From NCBI RefSeq assembly GCF_014596745.1, contig NZ_JABTCF010000010.1:124001-188000 (forward strand): DNA of 64,000 bases, read 5' to 3'. The notes under the pieces were generated by a model. It made no database searches, was not told the DNA's origin, and worked only from the letters and a program-made list of their open reading frames with translations. The position numbers were made by a program, and so were the translations under genes. Below are positions 36,307 to 45,523 of this stretch, one piece after another; position 1 is the stretch's first letter, and each line of letters starts with the position of its first letter. This DNA is from Maribacter aquimaris. Its GTDB lineage: Bacteria > Bacteroidota > Bacteroidia > Flavobacteriales > Flavobacteriaceae.

Positions 36307-37217
36307 TAGGCACTGGTTACATTCATATCCAAAAGGTAGACCGAATTCATGGCTGTGATAAAAAGTTTGTTTTTATCCTTTCCCCCAAAGGTCACATTGG
36401 CGGTCCATTTTTGGTTTATGGGAATATGTTGGATTTGTTCACCTTCTACATTAAATACGGTAACCCCATCACCAGTAAGATATACGTTTCCTTGGTTATC
36501 CAAGGTCATTCCATCGGAACCCATAGCGGTAAAAAGTTTTTTATCCGTTAGACTACTATCCTCATTGATGGTGTAAGAATAGGTTTTTTTATCTCCGATG
36601 TCCGCAATATAAAGCGTTTTGCCATCCGGGGTGCCGATAATGCCATTGGGGCGAACAAAACCATCGGCAACAATGCGGAGGTCTTTTTTATCAGGTGAAA
36701 GGTAATACACCCGCTCGGATTCTTGTTCAGTCGTTTCATGATTCCACCACGTTCTTTTGTAAAACGGGTCGGTGAGGTAAATCCCGCCTTTTGAATCGAT
36801 CCATAGGTCATTGGGACCATTCATTTTTTTATGGTCAAAACCATTGACCAAGACGGTTATATTCTTTTGTTTGTCAATGCGCCATAATTCGTTTTTTTCG
36901 TCGGCACAGGCGATAAGATTACCATCATGGTCAAAATAGAGTCCGTTAGAACGTCCAGAGGGTTTTAAGAAAACCTCCAAGGTGTTGTCACTTGCGGACC
37001 ATTTGATGATTTGGTCATTGGGTTGGTCCGTAAAATAGACATTGCCCTCCTTGTCGGTAGCCGGTCCCTCGGTGAATTCATACGCCGACGCGATCAATAC
37101 AGGTTTCGCATCCTCGGCTATAATCGAATTTTCTTGGGAAGTTGCTGAAAAGCATACGCCAACAAGAAAAAGTAATCCGAACACTTGACGGGAACAACTA
37201 ATTTTAACTAGACTCAT
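36303..37217 (-). CDS. SMP-30/gluconolactonase/LRE family exported protein
   Basis: A 304-residue six-bladed beta-propeller with a signal peptide (FGLLFLVGVCFSATSQ). EFTEGPATDKEGNVYFTDQPND, GRSNGLYFDHDGNLIACAD, MNGPNDLWIDSKGGIYLTDPFY and RPNGIIGTPDGKTLYIADIGD show the metal-binding Glu, Asn and Asp positions of SMP-30 lactonases. Likely hydrolyses a sugar lactone in the periplasm. It follows a TolB-like gene (7 bp) and overlaps the amidotransferase gene. Confidence 0.9.
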   Translation of the reverse strand: MSLVKISCSRQVFGLLFLVGVCFSATSQENSIIAEDAKPVLIASAYEFTEGPATDKEGNVYFTDQPNDQIIKWSASDNTLEVFLKPSGRSNGLYFDHDGNLIACADEKNELWRIDKQKNITVLVNGFDHKKMNGPNDLWIDSKGGIYLTDPFYKRTWWNHETTEQESERVYYLSPDKKDLRIVADGFVRPNGIIGTPDGKTLYIADIGDKKTYSYTINEDSSLTDKKLFTAMGSDGMTLDNQGNVYLTGDGVTVFNVEGEQIQHIPINQKWTANVTFGGKDKNKLFITAMNSVYLLDMNVTSAY

Positions 37218-37224
37218 GGTTATT

Positions 37225-38724
37225 CTATTTTACAGGATGATAGCTTACAAAAGCCAATTTTTTACTGTCGGGTGACCAAGAAGGTACGTTTATGGTTCCC
37301 TGTCCCCCGAACAATTTCGCCAAGATAATTATTTCCTTGGTTTTTAAGTTCATCAATCGAAGCATAACATCCTTATTGGGTGGGTGTGCACCTGCCGGTA
37401 CATCGGTATTGAAAGTGACATAGGCAATCCATTTGCCATCAGGGGAAGGGTGGGCGAACCAATCGTTGTATTCGTCCGTTGTAATCTGCTCCTGATCGGA
37501 TCCATCGGTTTTCATCCGCCAGATTTGCATGGTACCCGTTCGTGTGGAATTGAAATAGATATATTGGCCATCAGGGGAGTAATCCGGGCCATCATCGAGT
37601 CCTTCGGCAGCGGTCAGGCGTGTTTCTTTTCCTCCTTCAAAAGGAATAGTATAAATATCATAATTGCCATTGCGCTCGGCACAATAGGCCAAAGTTTGCC
37701 CATCGGGAGACCATCCATGCCAGTATGAAGGGGCAAGGGGAGTGATTTTTTCGGGTTTTCCACCTTCAATAGGAAAGGAATAGATCATTGAGTTTCCGGT
37801 TTCCGTTTGGTCACTGATGACCATTTGCGTGCCGTCTGGGGATATGCCATGGTCATTATTGATCCTATTGGCAAATCCAGTTGGTATCATTTGTGGCGTG
37901 CCCCCTTCAATATTGATTTTATACAGAAGTCCATCACTATTATAAATCAATTTTTTGCCATCGGGCGTCCAATTGGGAGCTTCGATATGGCTTTTTGTAT
38001 GGTGTATTTCACTTCGGTTCAAGGAGGTAATATCGAGGATTTCCAAGCTGCTTTCAACCTTCGTGACCGTATCGATTGCTTTTAGGTTTTCCTTTATCAC
38101 AACATCCTTGAATTTTATGGTTTCAAGAACCTCATTGTTATGGGAACAAACACCGAGGCCTACATAAAATGGGGATTTGAGTTCCAGGCGCAAGGACCCT
38201 CCGGCAATTTTAAGGTCTTTTTCCGATGAACCGGTATACATCGTAAAGTAATCACCTACTTTTCTTAATTGAATATGGCTTGGAGTCAGGCTGTTACATT
38301 TAATCTCATGGGTCGTTCCACCCTTGGTTTCCCTAAACTGCATGGCTGTGAGGCCGTCGCCATGAAGGGCTACATCGACGTAAGGGGCATCGGGTTCAAG
38401 ATTTTGGCGTATCATTAAACAGGCCTTACGGTGGGGGTCAACACCTTCATCCATCATTTCTATGAGGGCAGAGAGGGATACGTTGCCCGACATTTTTTTC
38501 CAGACAAAATGAAATTCATCCGAATTGAACCACATATTGGTTCCACTCCCAGAAATGGTATAGGTATTGTCAGTTGTGCTATAACTTGCCCATCCTTTGT
38601 GGTAGACATTGCCGATATCATCGTGGTTGTCAAATATCCCCAAATTTTCGGAGGTAGGGGATTGTCCAACTACCATTGTTGTAATAATTACCATAAGTAT
38701 TGTATGAATAGGTTGGGATTTCAT
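37225..38724 (-). CDS. Exported DUF1349-like + TolB/PD40 beta-propeller protein
   Basis: A 499-residue secreted protein. After the signal peptide (IHTILMVIITTMVVGQ) residues about 25-215 look like a concanavalin-type DUF1349 domain (GIFDNHDDIG, MWFNSDEFHFVWKKMSGNVSL, PYVDVALHGDGLTAMQFRE). Residues about 225-499 contain WD40-like PD40 blades (APNWTPDGKKLIY, DHGISPDGTQMVIS, WHGWSPDGQTLAY, GPDYSPDGQYIYFNS, AHPSPDGKWIAYVTF, VPSWSPDSKKLAFVSY). It heads the operon with SMP-30 and the GATase. TolB-like propellers often bind partners; no Tol genes are nearby. Confidence 0.85.
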   Translation of the reverse strand: MKSQPIHTILMVIITTMVVGQSPTSENLGIFDNHDDIGNVYHKGWASYSTTDNTYTISGSGTNMWFNSDEFHFVWKKMSGNVSLSALIEMMDEGVDPHRKACLMIRQNLEPDAPYVDVALHGDGLTAMQFRETKGGTTHEIKCNSLTPSHIQLRKVGDYFTMYTGSSEKDLKIAGGSLRLELKSPFYVGLGVCSHNNEVLETIKFKDVVIKENLKAIDTVTKVESSLEILDITSLNRSEIHHTKSHIEAPNWTPDGKKLIYNSDGLLYKINIEGGTPQMIPTGFANRINNDHGISPDGTQMVISDQTETGNSMIYSFPIEGGKPEKITPLAPSYWHGWSPDGQTLAYCAERNGNYDIYTIPFEGGKETRLTAAEGLDDGPDYSPDGQYIYFNSTRTGTMQIWRMKTDGSDQEQITTDEYNDWFAHPSPDGKWIAYVTFNTDVPAGAHPPNKDVMLRLMNLKTKEIIILAKLFGGQGTINVPSWSPDSKKLAFVSYHPVK

Positions 38725-38806
38725 TGCTTTTTAGGATGGATTTACATCATATAAGTTAGTTAAAAAATGTGTGATAAAGGGCTAAGGGATAAACTAATTG
38801 TATTCG

Positions 38807-38814
38807 TACTTTTG
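38807..38814 (+). promoter_or_regulatory. Candidate -7 element of mazG
   Basis: TACTTTTG exactly matches TAnnTTTG, 14 bp before the mazG ATG. No TTG was found at the -33 spacing. Confidence 0.5.
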
Positions 38815-38828
38815 CCAAAAGTAAAATA

Positions 38829-39617
38829 ATGAATTCAAGAGCACTTCAATTAAAGGCATTCGACCGTTTATTGACCATAATGGATGAACTCCGTGAGCAA
38901 TGTCCGTGGGATAAAAAGCAGACCATGCAAACATTGAGGCATCTTACCATTGAAGAAACCTATGAATTGGGTGATGCTATTTTAGAGGACGATTTGGTCG
39001 AGGTCAAAAAGGAATTGGGTGATGTTTTACTTCATATTGTTTTTTATTCAAAAATCGGATCGGAAACCAATGCCTTTGATATCGCCGATGTCTGTAATAG
39101 TATCTGTGAAAAATTGATCAATAGGCATCCCCATATCTATGGCGATGTGACCGTAAAGGATGAGGAGGAGGTAAAACGCAATTGGGAGAACATTAAACTG
39201 AAGGAAGGCAAGAAAAGCGTTCTGGAAGGTGTGCCAAAAGGCTTGCCGGCTTTGGTGAAGGCAAATCGCGTACAGGATAAGGTCGCTGGCGTCGGTTTTG
39301 ATTGGGAGAAACCCGAACAAGTCTTCGAAAAAGTACAAGAGGAACTTTCCGAATTGCAATCGGAGATAAAGTCGGGAAATGCCGATAAGATGGAGGCTGA
39401 GTTTGGCGATGTTTTGTTCTCCATGATCAATTATGCCCGTTTTCTCAATATAAATCCAGAGAATGCCTTGGAACGTACCAATAAGAAATTCATCGGCCGA
39501 TTCCAATATTTGGAGTCCAAAGCCAAGGAAGCAGGGAAGTCCTTGAAGGATATGACCCTTGGTGAAATGGATGTCTTTTGGGAAGAAGCCAAAAGCGCTT
39601 TGGAAGGGTCATCTTAG
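38829..39617 (+). CDS. mazG: Nucleoside triphosphate pyrophosphohydrolase MazG
   Basis: Cytosolic house-cleaning enzyme hydrolysing (d)NTPs to NMP plus pyrophosphate. The 262-residue protein has two tandem MazG domains: LREQCPWDKKQTMQTLRHLTIEETYELGDAI with KKELGDVLLHIVFYSKI (ExxE and DxxxH-type metal sites), then VQEELSELQSEI with EAEFGDVLFSMINYARFLN. Between them, LPALVKANRVQDKVAGVGFDW is the MazG linker signature. Length and both domains are complete. Confidence 0.95.
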   Translation: MNSRALQLKAFDRLLTIMDELREQCPWDKKQTMQTLRHLTIEETYELGDAILEDDLVEVKKELGDVLLHIVFYSKIGSETNAFDIADVCNSICEKLINRHPHIYGDVTVKDEEEVKRNWENIKLKEGKKSVLEGVPKGLPALVKANRVQDKVAGVGFDWEKPEQVFEKVQEELSELQSEIKSGNADKMEAEFGDVLFSMINYARFLNINPENALERTNKKFIGRFQYLESKAKEAGKSLKDMTLGEMDVFWEEAKSALEGSS

Positions 39618-39749
39618 TCGATATTTTTAGAGGGAGGTCAAAATCACCCTTTATAGGATCAATGTCTCTATTATCCTATTAGCGGTAGGGTTATGTCCTG
39701 ACCAAAGGATGCTTCACGTATTATCAATAATTTATAATCATACATTACT

Positions 39750-41117
39750 TTGTTAAAACAATATACCAAAGAATTCAAATACAATATCAGATTGTCTGTT
39801 CCTGTCATACTGGGCATGTTAGGGCATACCTTTGTGGCCCTTGCAGATAATATAATGGTCGGCCAATTGGGGACCGCGGAATTGGCAGCAGTCTCCTTGG
39901 GAAATAGCTTTGTGTTTATTGCCATGTCGTTCGGTATTGGTTTTTCCACATCGATTACACCGTTGGTCGCCGAAGCTGATGGGGGAGGAAATAAGGCAGA
40001 TGCAAAAAGCGCTTTAAAACATGGCTTGGTTTTATGTACGGCCTTGGGATTGTCGCTATTCGCAATCATTCTATTGTTAAAACCCCTAATTCATATGATG
40101 AGGCAGCCACCTGAAGTGGTTGACTTGGCAATGCCTTATCTTGACCTTGTGGCCTTTTCATTGGTACCCTTGATTATTTTTCAGGCCTTTAAACAATTTT
40201 CTGAAGGATTGTCACAAACAAAATATCCGATGTATGCCACGATAATTGCCAACGTGGTGAATATTACCTTGAATTATTTATTGATTTTCGGTTCTTTAGG
40301 GTTTCCTAAAATGGGCATCGTGGGGGCAGCCATAGGCACTTTGGTCTCAAGGTGTATGATGGTATTGTACATCTGGTTCTTGCTTAGGGGCAAAAAGAAA
40401 TTCCATGATTATGTCACTGGATTCAATTTCAGGAAGATTGAAAAGAAGGTGATGCAAAAAATCATAAGTCTAGGCTTCCCATCGGCGCTTCAAATGTTTT
40501 TTGAAGTGGCCATTTTCACCGCTGCGGTGTGGTTGAGTGGGGTGCTGGGGAAAAATGCCCAGGCCGCCAACCAAATAGCCTTAAATTTAAGTAGTATGAC
40601 TTTTATGTTCGGAACGGGACTGGGGGTGGCTGCCATGATTCGGGTAGGTAATCAAAAAGGATTGCGCAATTTTAAGGAATTAAGACGTATAGCCCAATCA
40701 ATATTTTTATTGACCCTGATTGTGGAAGTTGTTTTTGCCGCTTTATTTTTATGGGGCAGACATTGGTTTCCTACGATTTATCTAGATGTTGACGATGCCC
40801 AGAATATGGCGGACAATACTGAGGTGATTATCCTTGCGGCCCAATTGTTGTTGGTGGCGGCTTTCTTCCAGATTTCTGATGGAATCCAAGTAGTGGTGTT
40901 GGGTGCTTTACGTGGATTACAGGATGTGAAGGTGCCTACCCTGATTACATTTATAGCCTATTGGGTCATTGGTTTCCCCATTTCTTTTTACTGTGGGCTT
41001 TATACCGACCTGGGGAGTACCGGAATCTGGATAGGATTGCTTACCGGGTTGAGCGCATCGGCGATTATGTTGTATCTTCGATTTAATTATTTGACGAAAA
41101 AATTGATTACAGATTAA
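39750..41117 (+). CDS. MATE family efflux transporter
   Basis: A 455-residue inner-membrane protein with 12 hydrophobic segments. RLSVPVILGMLGHTFVALADNIMVGQLGTAELAAVSLG is the standard first-helix pair of NorM-type MATE pumps, and QAANQIALNLSSMTFMFGTGLGVAAMIRVG is the second-half repeat. The start must be TTG 39750 (a stop lies five codons upstream and no ATG is available). TTACTTTG overlapping the start is one mismatch from a -7 element, so the mRNA may start further upstream. Probably exports cationic drugs coupled to Na+ or H+. It heads a run with a small acidic protein, PAP2 and GT39. Confidence 0.92.
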   Translation: MLKQYTKEFKYNIRLSVPVILGMLGHTFVALADNIMVGQLGTAELAAVSLGNSFVFIAMSFGIGFSTSITPLVAEADGGGNKADAKSALKHGLVLCTALGLSLFAIILLLKPLIHMMRQPPEVVDLAMPYLDLVAFSLVPLIIFQAFKQFSEGLSQTKYPMYATIIANVVNITLNYLLIFGSLGFPKMGIVGAAIGTLVSRCMMVLYIWFLLRGKKKFHDYVTGFNFRKIEKKVMQKIISLGFPSALQMFFEVAIFTAAVWLSGVLGKNAQAANQIALNLSSMTFMFGTGLGVAAMIRVGNQKGLRNFKELRRIAQSIFLLTLIVEVVFAALFLWGRHWFPTIYLDVDDAQNMADNTEVIILAAQLLLVAAFFQISDGIQVVVLGALRGLQDVKVPTLITFIAYWVIGFPISFYCGLYTDLGSTGIWIGLLTGLSASAIMLYLRFNYLTKKLITD

Positions 41118-41128
41118 TATAAATACAC

Positions 41129-41356
41129 ATGGAACTACCAAAATTCATATTGGGCGATAACACTGATTTGCCCAATGCCATATTCGTGATTCATACCGAG
41201 TACCCCAGATTTATTATCAACCTTGAGGATGATGAGGTAGAGTGGTTTGAGGATTTTACCACGGAAGACGAGAAAGATCTGGAATCCGAGGCAGAGGGTC
41301 TTATTGAAGCAGCTACGGCTTTCTATGACCGAGAGGTGTCCCGTTACGAAGATTAA
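41129..41356 (+). CDS. Small acidic conserved-type protein of unknown function
   Basis: A 75-residue cytosolic protein, strongly acidic in its second half (DDEVEWFEDFTTEDEKDLESEAE). ELPKFILGDNTDLPNAIFVIHTEYPRFIINL looks like a folded beta-rich head. No signal or membrane segment is seen. Eleven bp after the MATE gene and 5 bp before PAP2, so firmly in the same operon. I recognise this kind of small protein from Flavobacteriia but no function. Confidence 0.75.
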   Translation: MELPKFILGDNTDLPNAIFVIHTEYPRFIINLEDDEVEWFEDFTTEDEKDLESEAEGLIEAATAFYDREVSRYED

Positions 41357-41361
41357 TTCCT

Positions 41362-41931
41362 ATGCTCGACCAACTCGTACAACTGGATAAGGAAGTATTT
41401 CTCTTTCTCAATGGTCTGGGAAACCCCTCTTGGGACGGTTTTTGGATGTCAGCTACCAATAAATTGAGTTCAATTCCTTTGTATCTGGTATTGCTCATTT
41501 TGGCCTATCGGCAATTGGGATTGCGAAAAATGCTCATGGTACTGGGGACTGTCGCCATTTTGATTTTGGTGACCGATCAATTGGCAAATTTCTTTAAGTA
41601 TGGGGTACAGCGACTACGTCCCTGTTATGATCCCGAGATAAGTTCGATCATGCGATTGGTCAAAAGTTCTTGTGGTGGTAAATTTGGTTATTTTTCGGCC
41701 CATGCAGCCAATTCATTTGCCATAGCATCCTTTTTTACATTTTTATTGAAGCCTGGTTTTAAGCGTATTGGATTCCTATTGTTTCTTTGGGCACTGATCG
41801 TGGCCTATAGCCGTATTTATATTGGGGTACATTTTCCCTTGGATGTGTTGACCGGTATCGTTATTGGTTTAGGTTTAGGCTGGCTGTTTACAAAGTTGTA
41901 TATATTTGCACTTCATAAATACCAACTATGA
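41362..41931 (+). CDS. PAP2 family membrane phosphatase
   Basis: A 189-residue integral membrane phosphatase with about five hydrophobic helices. Motif 1 is KYGVQRLRPCYDP, motif 2 the YFSAHAANSFAIA segment (SAH instead of SGH) and motif 3 SRIYIGVHFPLDVLTGI with the nucleophile His. Such enzymes dephosphorylate polyprenyl-diphosphate or phosphatidate-type lipids. It overlaps the GT39 gene by 4 bp (ATGA), so a role in recycling the polyprenyl carrier used by GT39 is plausible. Confidence 0.9.
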   Translation: MLDQLVQLDKEVFLFLNGLGNPSWDGFWMSATNKLSSIPLYLVLLILAYRQLGLRKMLMVLGTVAILILVTDQLANFFKYGVQRLRPCYDPEISSIMRLVKSSCGGKFGYFSAHAANSFAIASFFTFLLKPGFKRIGFLLFLWALIVAYSRIYIGVHFPLDVLTGIVIGLGLGWLFTKLYIFALHKYQL

Positions 41932-43586
41932 TTTCAAATACCAGATATTGGTTTTTGTTGTTTCTTGTGGTTCTGGTGTACATCGCCGGAATGTTCGTTA
42001 CCCTTTTCGAAAACGACTCGGCCCAATTTGCCGTCATGGCCATGCGAATGGTGCAGGAGAATGATTTTTTGAGCCTTTTTAAGGGAACGGAGGAATATTT
42101 GGACAAACCCCATATGCACTATTGGCTGGCAGCCTTGTCTTTCAAGATATTCGGATTGCATGATTGGGCGTATAGGATACCGGGCATATTGGCTACTTTA
42201 TTGGGGGCCTATAGTTGTTTTGGCTTGGGTAGGTTGTTGTACAATGCCAATGTGGGTAGGCTTGCCGCTTTGATTTTTATGACGTGCCAAACGATTGTAT
42301 TGGGGGCAATTGATGTCCGTACCGATGCGGTATTGACCGGTTTTTCCGTTTTTGCCATTTGGCATTTGGCCGCCTATATTGAGAAAAATTCACTGAAACA
42401 TATGGTCTTGGGCGCCTTTGGCGCTGGGATTGCCTTCTCGACCAAAGGACAGATAGCCCTTTTGGTCATTGGTCTACCTATACTCTGTCACCTAGCCTAT
42501 ACACGAGAATGGAAGATGTTCCTGAATTGGCGGGTACTTATGGGGATTTTGGTTTTTGCCGTGGTCATTGCTCCCATGTTGTACGCCTATTATTATCAAT
42601 TTGATTTGCATCCGGAGAAAGTGATACGGGGTAAGTGCCATAGAAGTGGTATCTTCTTTATATTTTGGGAGCAGAGTTTTGAGCGTTTAAGCGGGGAAGG
42701 TGTAGGTAAGAATAGTAGTGATTACTTTTTCTTCTTCCATACTTTTCTATGGGTATTCCTGCCATGGACCGTAGTTGGTTTGTTGGCCTACTGGCAGAAA
42801 GCAAGGACATTGATTCAATCTAAGTTCAAGTATGTGCCGAAGCAGGAGTTTTTAACGTTGGGTGGAATTACCTTGATTTTTATCATCATCAGCTTCGCAC
42901 AATTTAAACTACCACATTATCTGAATATTACCATGCCCTTGTTTGCTGTGCTATCCGCCGGATATTTATATGGTTTGCATGCAGAGAAACACAAAAGGGT
43001 AAAAAAGATATTATTGGGTTTCCAATATTTTATTCTCGGTGTGGTCTTTATAGCCACAACCTTGATTTCCTTTTTCGTTTTTAAGGGCGAGACCTATTAC
43101 AATTATATATGGAAGCTTATCTTGGGTGCTTTTATCATCTATTACTGTCTAAAACGCGAGGCGTATTATTATAGGATCATAACCATAGGGGCAGTAAGTT
43201 CTATTTTGTTGAATGGGGTCTTGAATACGCATTTTTATCCCTCTTTATTGGAGTATCAGGCAGGATCGACCATGGCCAGGACAATTAAGGAAAACAATAT
43301 TTCTACCGATAATGTCTATAAGATCTCGAATAACCATACTTGGGCATTGGATTTTTACAACCAGAAACCTGTAAAAATCATATCGATAAGGGAATTGAAG
43401 GAAAGAAAGCATGTTTGGGTGTATGCCAATGACAAAGAATTGGAAGCCCTAAAGGATTCAGGTTTGGATTGGAACAAACAGTTGATTGAAAAACAATTCA
43501 GGATCACCCGATTGCAAGGCAAGTTCTTAAATCCGGATACCAGAAAGAAAGTGGTGAATGCAATGAATTTGGTGCATATCTATTGA
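41928..43586 (+). CDS. GT39/ArnT-like polyprenyl-phosphate glycosyltransferase
   Basis: A 552-residue integral membrane transferase with around 12 hydrophobic segments. The first periplasmic loop carries FENDSAQFAVMAMRMVQENDFLSLFKGTEEYLDKPHMHYWLAALSFKIFG, the PMT/ArnT pattern with the acidic catalytic site followed by DKPxxHYW. GAGIAFSTKGQIALLVIGLP follows. These enzymes use a polyprenyl-phosphate sugar to decorate lipid A, protein or glycan on the periplasmic side. Its 3' end overlaps the convergent flippase-like gene by 7 bp. Confidence 0.92.
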   Translation: MISNTRYWFLLFLVVLVYIAGMFVTLFENDSAQFAVMAMRMVQENDFLSLFKGTEEYLDKPHMHYWLAALSFKIFGLHDWAYRIPGILATLLGAYSCFGLGRLLYNANVGRLAALIFMTCQTIVLGAIDVRTDAVLTGFSVFAIWHLAAYIEKNSLKHMVLGAFGAGIAFSTKGQIALLVIGLPILCHLAYTREWKMFLNWRVLMGILVFAVVIAPMLYAYYYQFDLHPEKVIRGKCHRSGIFFIFWEQSFERLSGEGVGKNSSDYFFFFHTFLWVFLPWTVVGLLAYWQKARTLIQSKFKYVPKQEFLTLGGITLIFIIISFAQFKLPHYLNITMPLFAVLSAGYLYGLHAEKHKRVKKILLGFQYFILGVVFIATTLISFFVFKGETYYNYIWKLILGAFIIYYCLKREAYYYRIITIGAVSSILLNGVLNTHFYPSLLEYQAGSTMARTIKENNISTDNVYKISNNHTWALDFYNQKPVKIISIRELKERKHVWVYANDKELEALKDSGLDWNKQLIEKQFRITRLQGKFLNPDTRKKVVNAMNLVHIY

Positions 43587-44455
43587 TCCTGCGTTTTAAG
43601 TTTTATTTTCTTAAAGTGATAAATGATACCGAACAGGGAAACCAGTGCGGTGATCAGAAAGAAAACCATACTGATGCCGATTGATGTGTTTTCATCCAAG
43701 GCCAAAAGGGTAGCGCCATAAAAAAAGGTGACTTCACGACTGCCAATACCACCGATGGTCAGGGGTAATACCGATACGATGGAAGAGATCAGAAAGATAA
43801 AAAGATAGGGGATATTGTTGGTGTCTATTTTTAGGGCTAGCAAAATAAATACCACACATACCAATTGTGCCATTTGCACTAGGGCCGATAGTCCAAAAGA
43901 CTTCCAGAAAATGGGCAGGACAAAAGCAAAGAACCTTTTGTTCAGGAACCAAAATACCACAACGGATAAAATCCCTAGGAAGCCCATGGGTATGTCGTAG
44001 GTGTTGAGCCAATGATTATCTAAAAGCACACCAAGGATACATGCATAGATAAATAGTAATAACAATCCGCTAAGTCTGTCGAGAACCAGGACCGAAACCA
44101 CTTTTTTGGTTTCCACTTGAAACTCCTTTTTAATAAGATAACCCTTATAGGCATCACCTCCGATACCTCCCGGTAGAAAGAGGTTGTAGAACATGCCCAA
44201 TAGATATAACTTAAGGTTGCTTTTTTGGGTGAGTTGTACATGCAGTTGATGAAAGTAGAGATTGAGTCGGATGGATGCCAAGGCCTTTGAGGCAATGAAG
44301 AGCAAGATGGCAGCGGTCAAATAAAACGGATTCGACTTCCTTACGATTTGAAGTACCTCCTTAAAATCGACCTTGGTAAAGATAAAATAGATCAGAATTG
44401 CACTTATGGCAATTTTAGCTATTGTTATCAGTTTTTTACGCAACCCCGTCTCCAA
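43580..44455 (-). CDS. UPF0104/LPG-synthase-TM family membrane protein (flippase-like)
   Basis: A 291-residue polytopic protein of the AglD/MprF-TM domain family (lysylphosphatidylglycerol synthase transmembrane region). KVDFKEVLQIVRKSNPFYLTAAILLFIASKALASIRLNLYF, LYLLGMFYNLFLPGGIGGDAYKGYLIKKEF and LPLTIGGIGSREVTFFYGATLL are the conserved blocks. Proposed roles in lipid or polyprenyl-sugar translocation. It overlaps the upstream DPM1-like gene by 20 bp, so both are translated from one mRNA. Confidence 0.88.
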   Translation of the reverse strand: METGLRKKLITIAKIAISAILIYFIFTKVDFKEVLQIVRKSNPFYLTAAILLFIASKALASIRLNLYFHQLHVQLTQKSNLKLYLLGMFYNLFLPGGIGGDAYKGYLIKKEFQVETKKVVSVLVLDRLSGLLLLFIYACILGVLLDNHWLNTYDIPMGFLGILSVVVFWFLNKRFFAFVLPIFWKSFGLSALVQMAQLVCVVFILLALKIDTNNIPYLFIFLISSIVSVLPLTIGGIGSREVTFFYGATLLALDENTSIGISMVFFLITALVSLFGIIYHFKKIKLKTQDQ

Positions 44456-45395
44456 TCGTCACTTTTTTAATTCGGTAGGGTCTTTTCTTCTGCGATTCGT
44501 AATAGGTCCTAATTAGGAGTTCCATTACAATACCGATGGTGAACAACTGAATGCCTGCCAAAATGAACATCAGACCGAAAATCAGTAATGGGCGCGTGCC
44601 AATATCCTCTCCAAAACCATATTTTACAATAAGGAGGTAGATGTTGATGAACATTCCCAAAAGAATCATTAAAAAACCAAAAATACCAAAGAGGTGTATG
44701 GGACGCTGAAAATATTTGCGGATAAAAAGCAATAGCATCATATCGGCAACGACCTTAAAAACGCGTTCTAGTCCATATTTTGAAACCCCGGCATGGCGGG
44801 CATGGTGTTTTACGGGTACTTGTTTTATCTGGGCTCCTTCCAAATGGGCAAGTAGGGTAATAAAGCGATGCATTTCGCCATATAGATTCAGGTCTTTGGC
44901 AATTTCCTTGGTAAAGACCTTCAAGGCGCATCCATTGTCCTTTATATCCAGTTTGGTTACCCTTCTAACCAAAAAATTCGCAATCTTGGAAGGTATTTTT
45001 TTGACGAGGGAATCCTTTCTTTTCTGCCGTATACCCGTGACCACATCATAGTCGTCATTTACGGCATAGTTCAACATTTGGGGTATATCGCTGGGGTCAT
45101 TTTGTAAATCCCCATCCATGGTAATGATATACTCCCCCTCGGCATAATCCAATCCGGCAGCCAAGGCCAAACTCTGACCATAATTTTTCTTGAGCTCTAT
45201 AAGATGCACCGAGTCGTCATTCATATTTTTGACTACCTTACGGGTATTGTCCTTAGAGAAGTCGTCGATATAGATGATTTGGTATTGGTACCCAACAAGA
45301 CTTTCGTGAATCTTTTGGGTCAATAAAACCACATTTTCCTCCTCATTATAAAGAGGGACAACAATTGAAAGTAATGAATCTGTTATAGGTTGCAT
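44436..45395 (-). CDS. DPM1/ArnC-like GT2 glycosyltransferase with C-terminal membrane helices
   Basis: A 319-residue enzyme loading a sugar onto polyprenyl phosphate at the inner membrane. LSIVVPLYNEEENVVLLTQKI, YQIIYIDDFSKDNTRKVV, YGQSLALAAGLDYAEGEYIITMDGDLQNDPSDIPQML (DGD motif) form the GT-A domain; two C-terminal helices (GIFGFLMILLGMFINIYLLIV and LIFGLMFILAGIQLFTIGIVMELLI) anchor it, as in ArnC/GtrB. Paired with a flippase-like gene and facing a GT39 gene, it likely makes the donor for that transferase. Confidence 0.93.
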   Translation of the reverse strand: MQPITDSLLSIVVPLYNEEENVVLLTQKIHESLVGYQYQIIYIDDFSKDNTRKVVKNMNDDSVHLIELKKNYGQSLALAAGLDYAEGEYIITMDGDLQNDPSDIPQMLNYAVNDDYDVVTGIRQKRKDSLVKKIPSKIANFLVRRVTKLDIKDNGCALKVFTKEIAKDLNLYGEMHRFITLLAHLEGAQIKQVPVKHHARHAGVSKYGLERVFKVVADMMLLLFIRKYFQRPIHLFGIFGFLMILLGMFINIYLLIVKYGFGEDIGTRPLLIFGLMFILAGIQLFTIGIVMELLIRTYYESQKKRPYRIKKVTIGDGVA

Positions 45396-45415
45396 TCCGT
45401 TGAATTATGGTGGCG

Positions 45416-45423
45416 CAAATTTA
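45416..45423 (-). promoter_or_regulatory. Candidate -7 element of the DPM1-like gene
   Basis: Minus strand reads TAAATTTG, an exact TAnnTTTG match 20 bp before the ATG at 45395. The -33 half is not seen. Confidence 0.45.
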
Positions 45424-45523
45424 TGCTTTTTATTAGTGAATCCCTATTCTCCATATTTATCTTTGGAACACTAGGTGAAACGGTAGACTCCACGCGTCAG
45501 GTTGTACGTAATGGACTCTAAGG

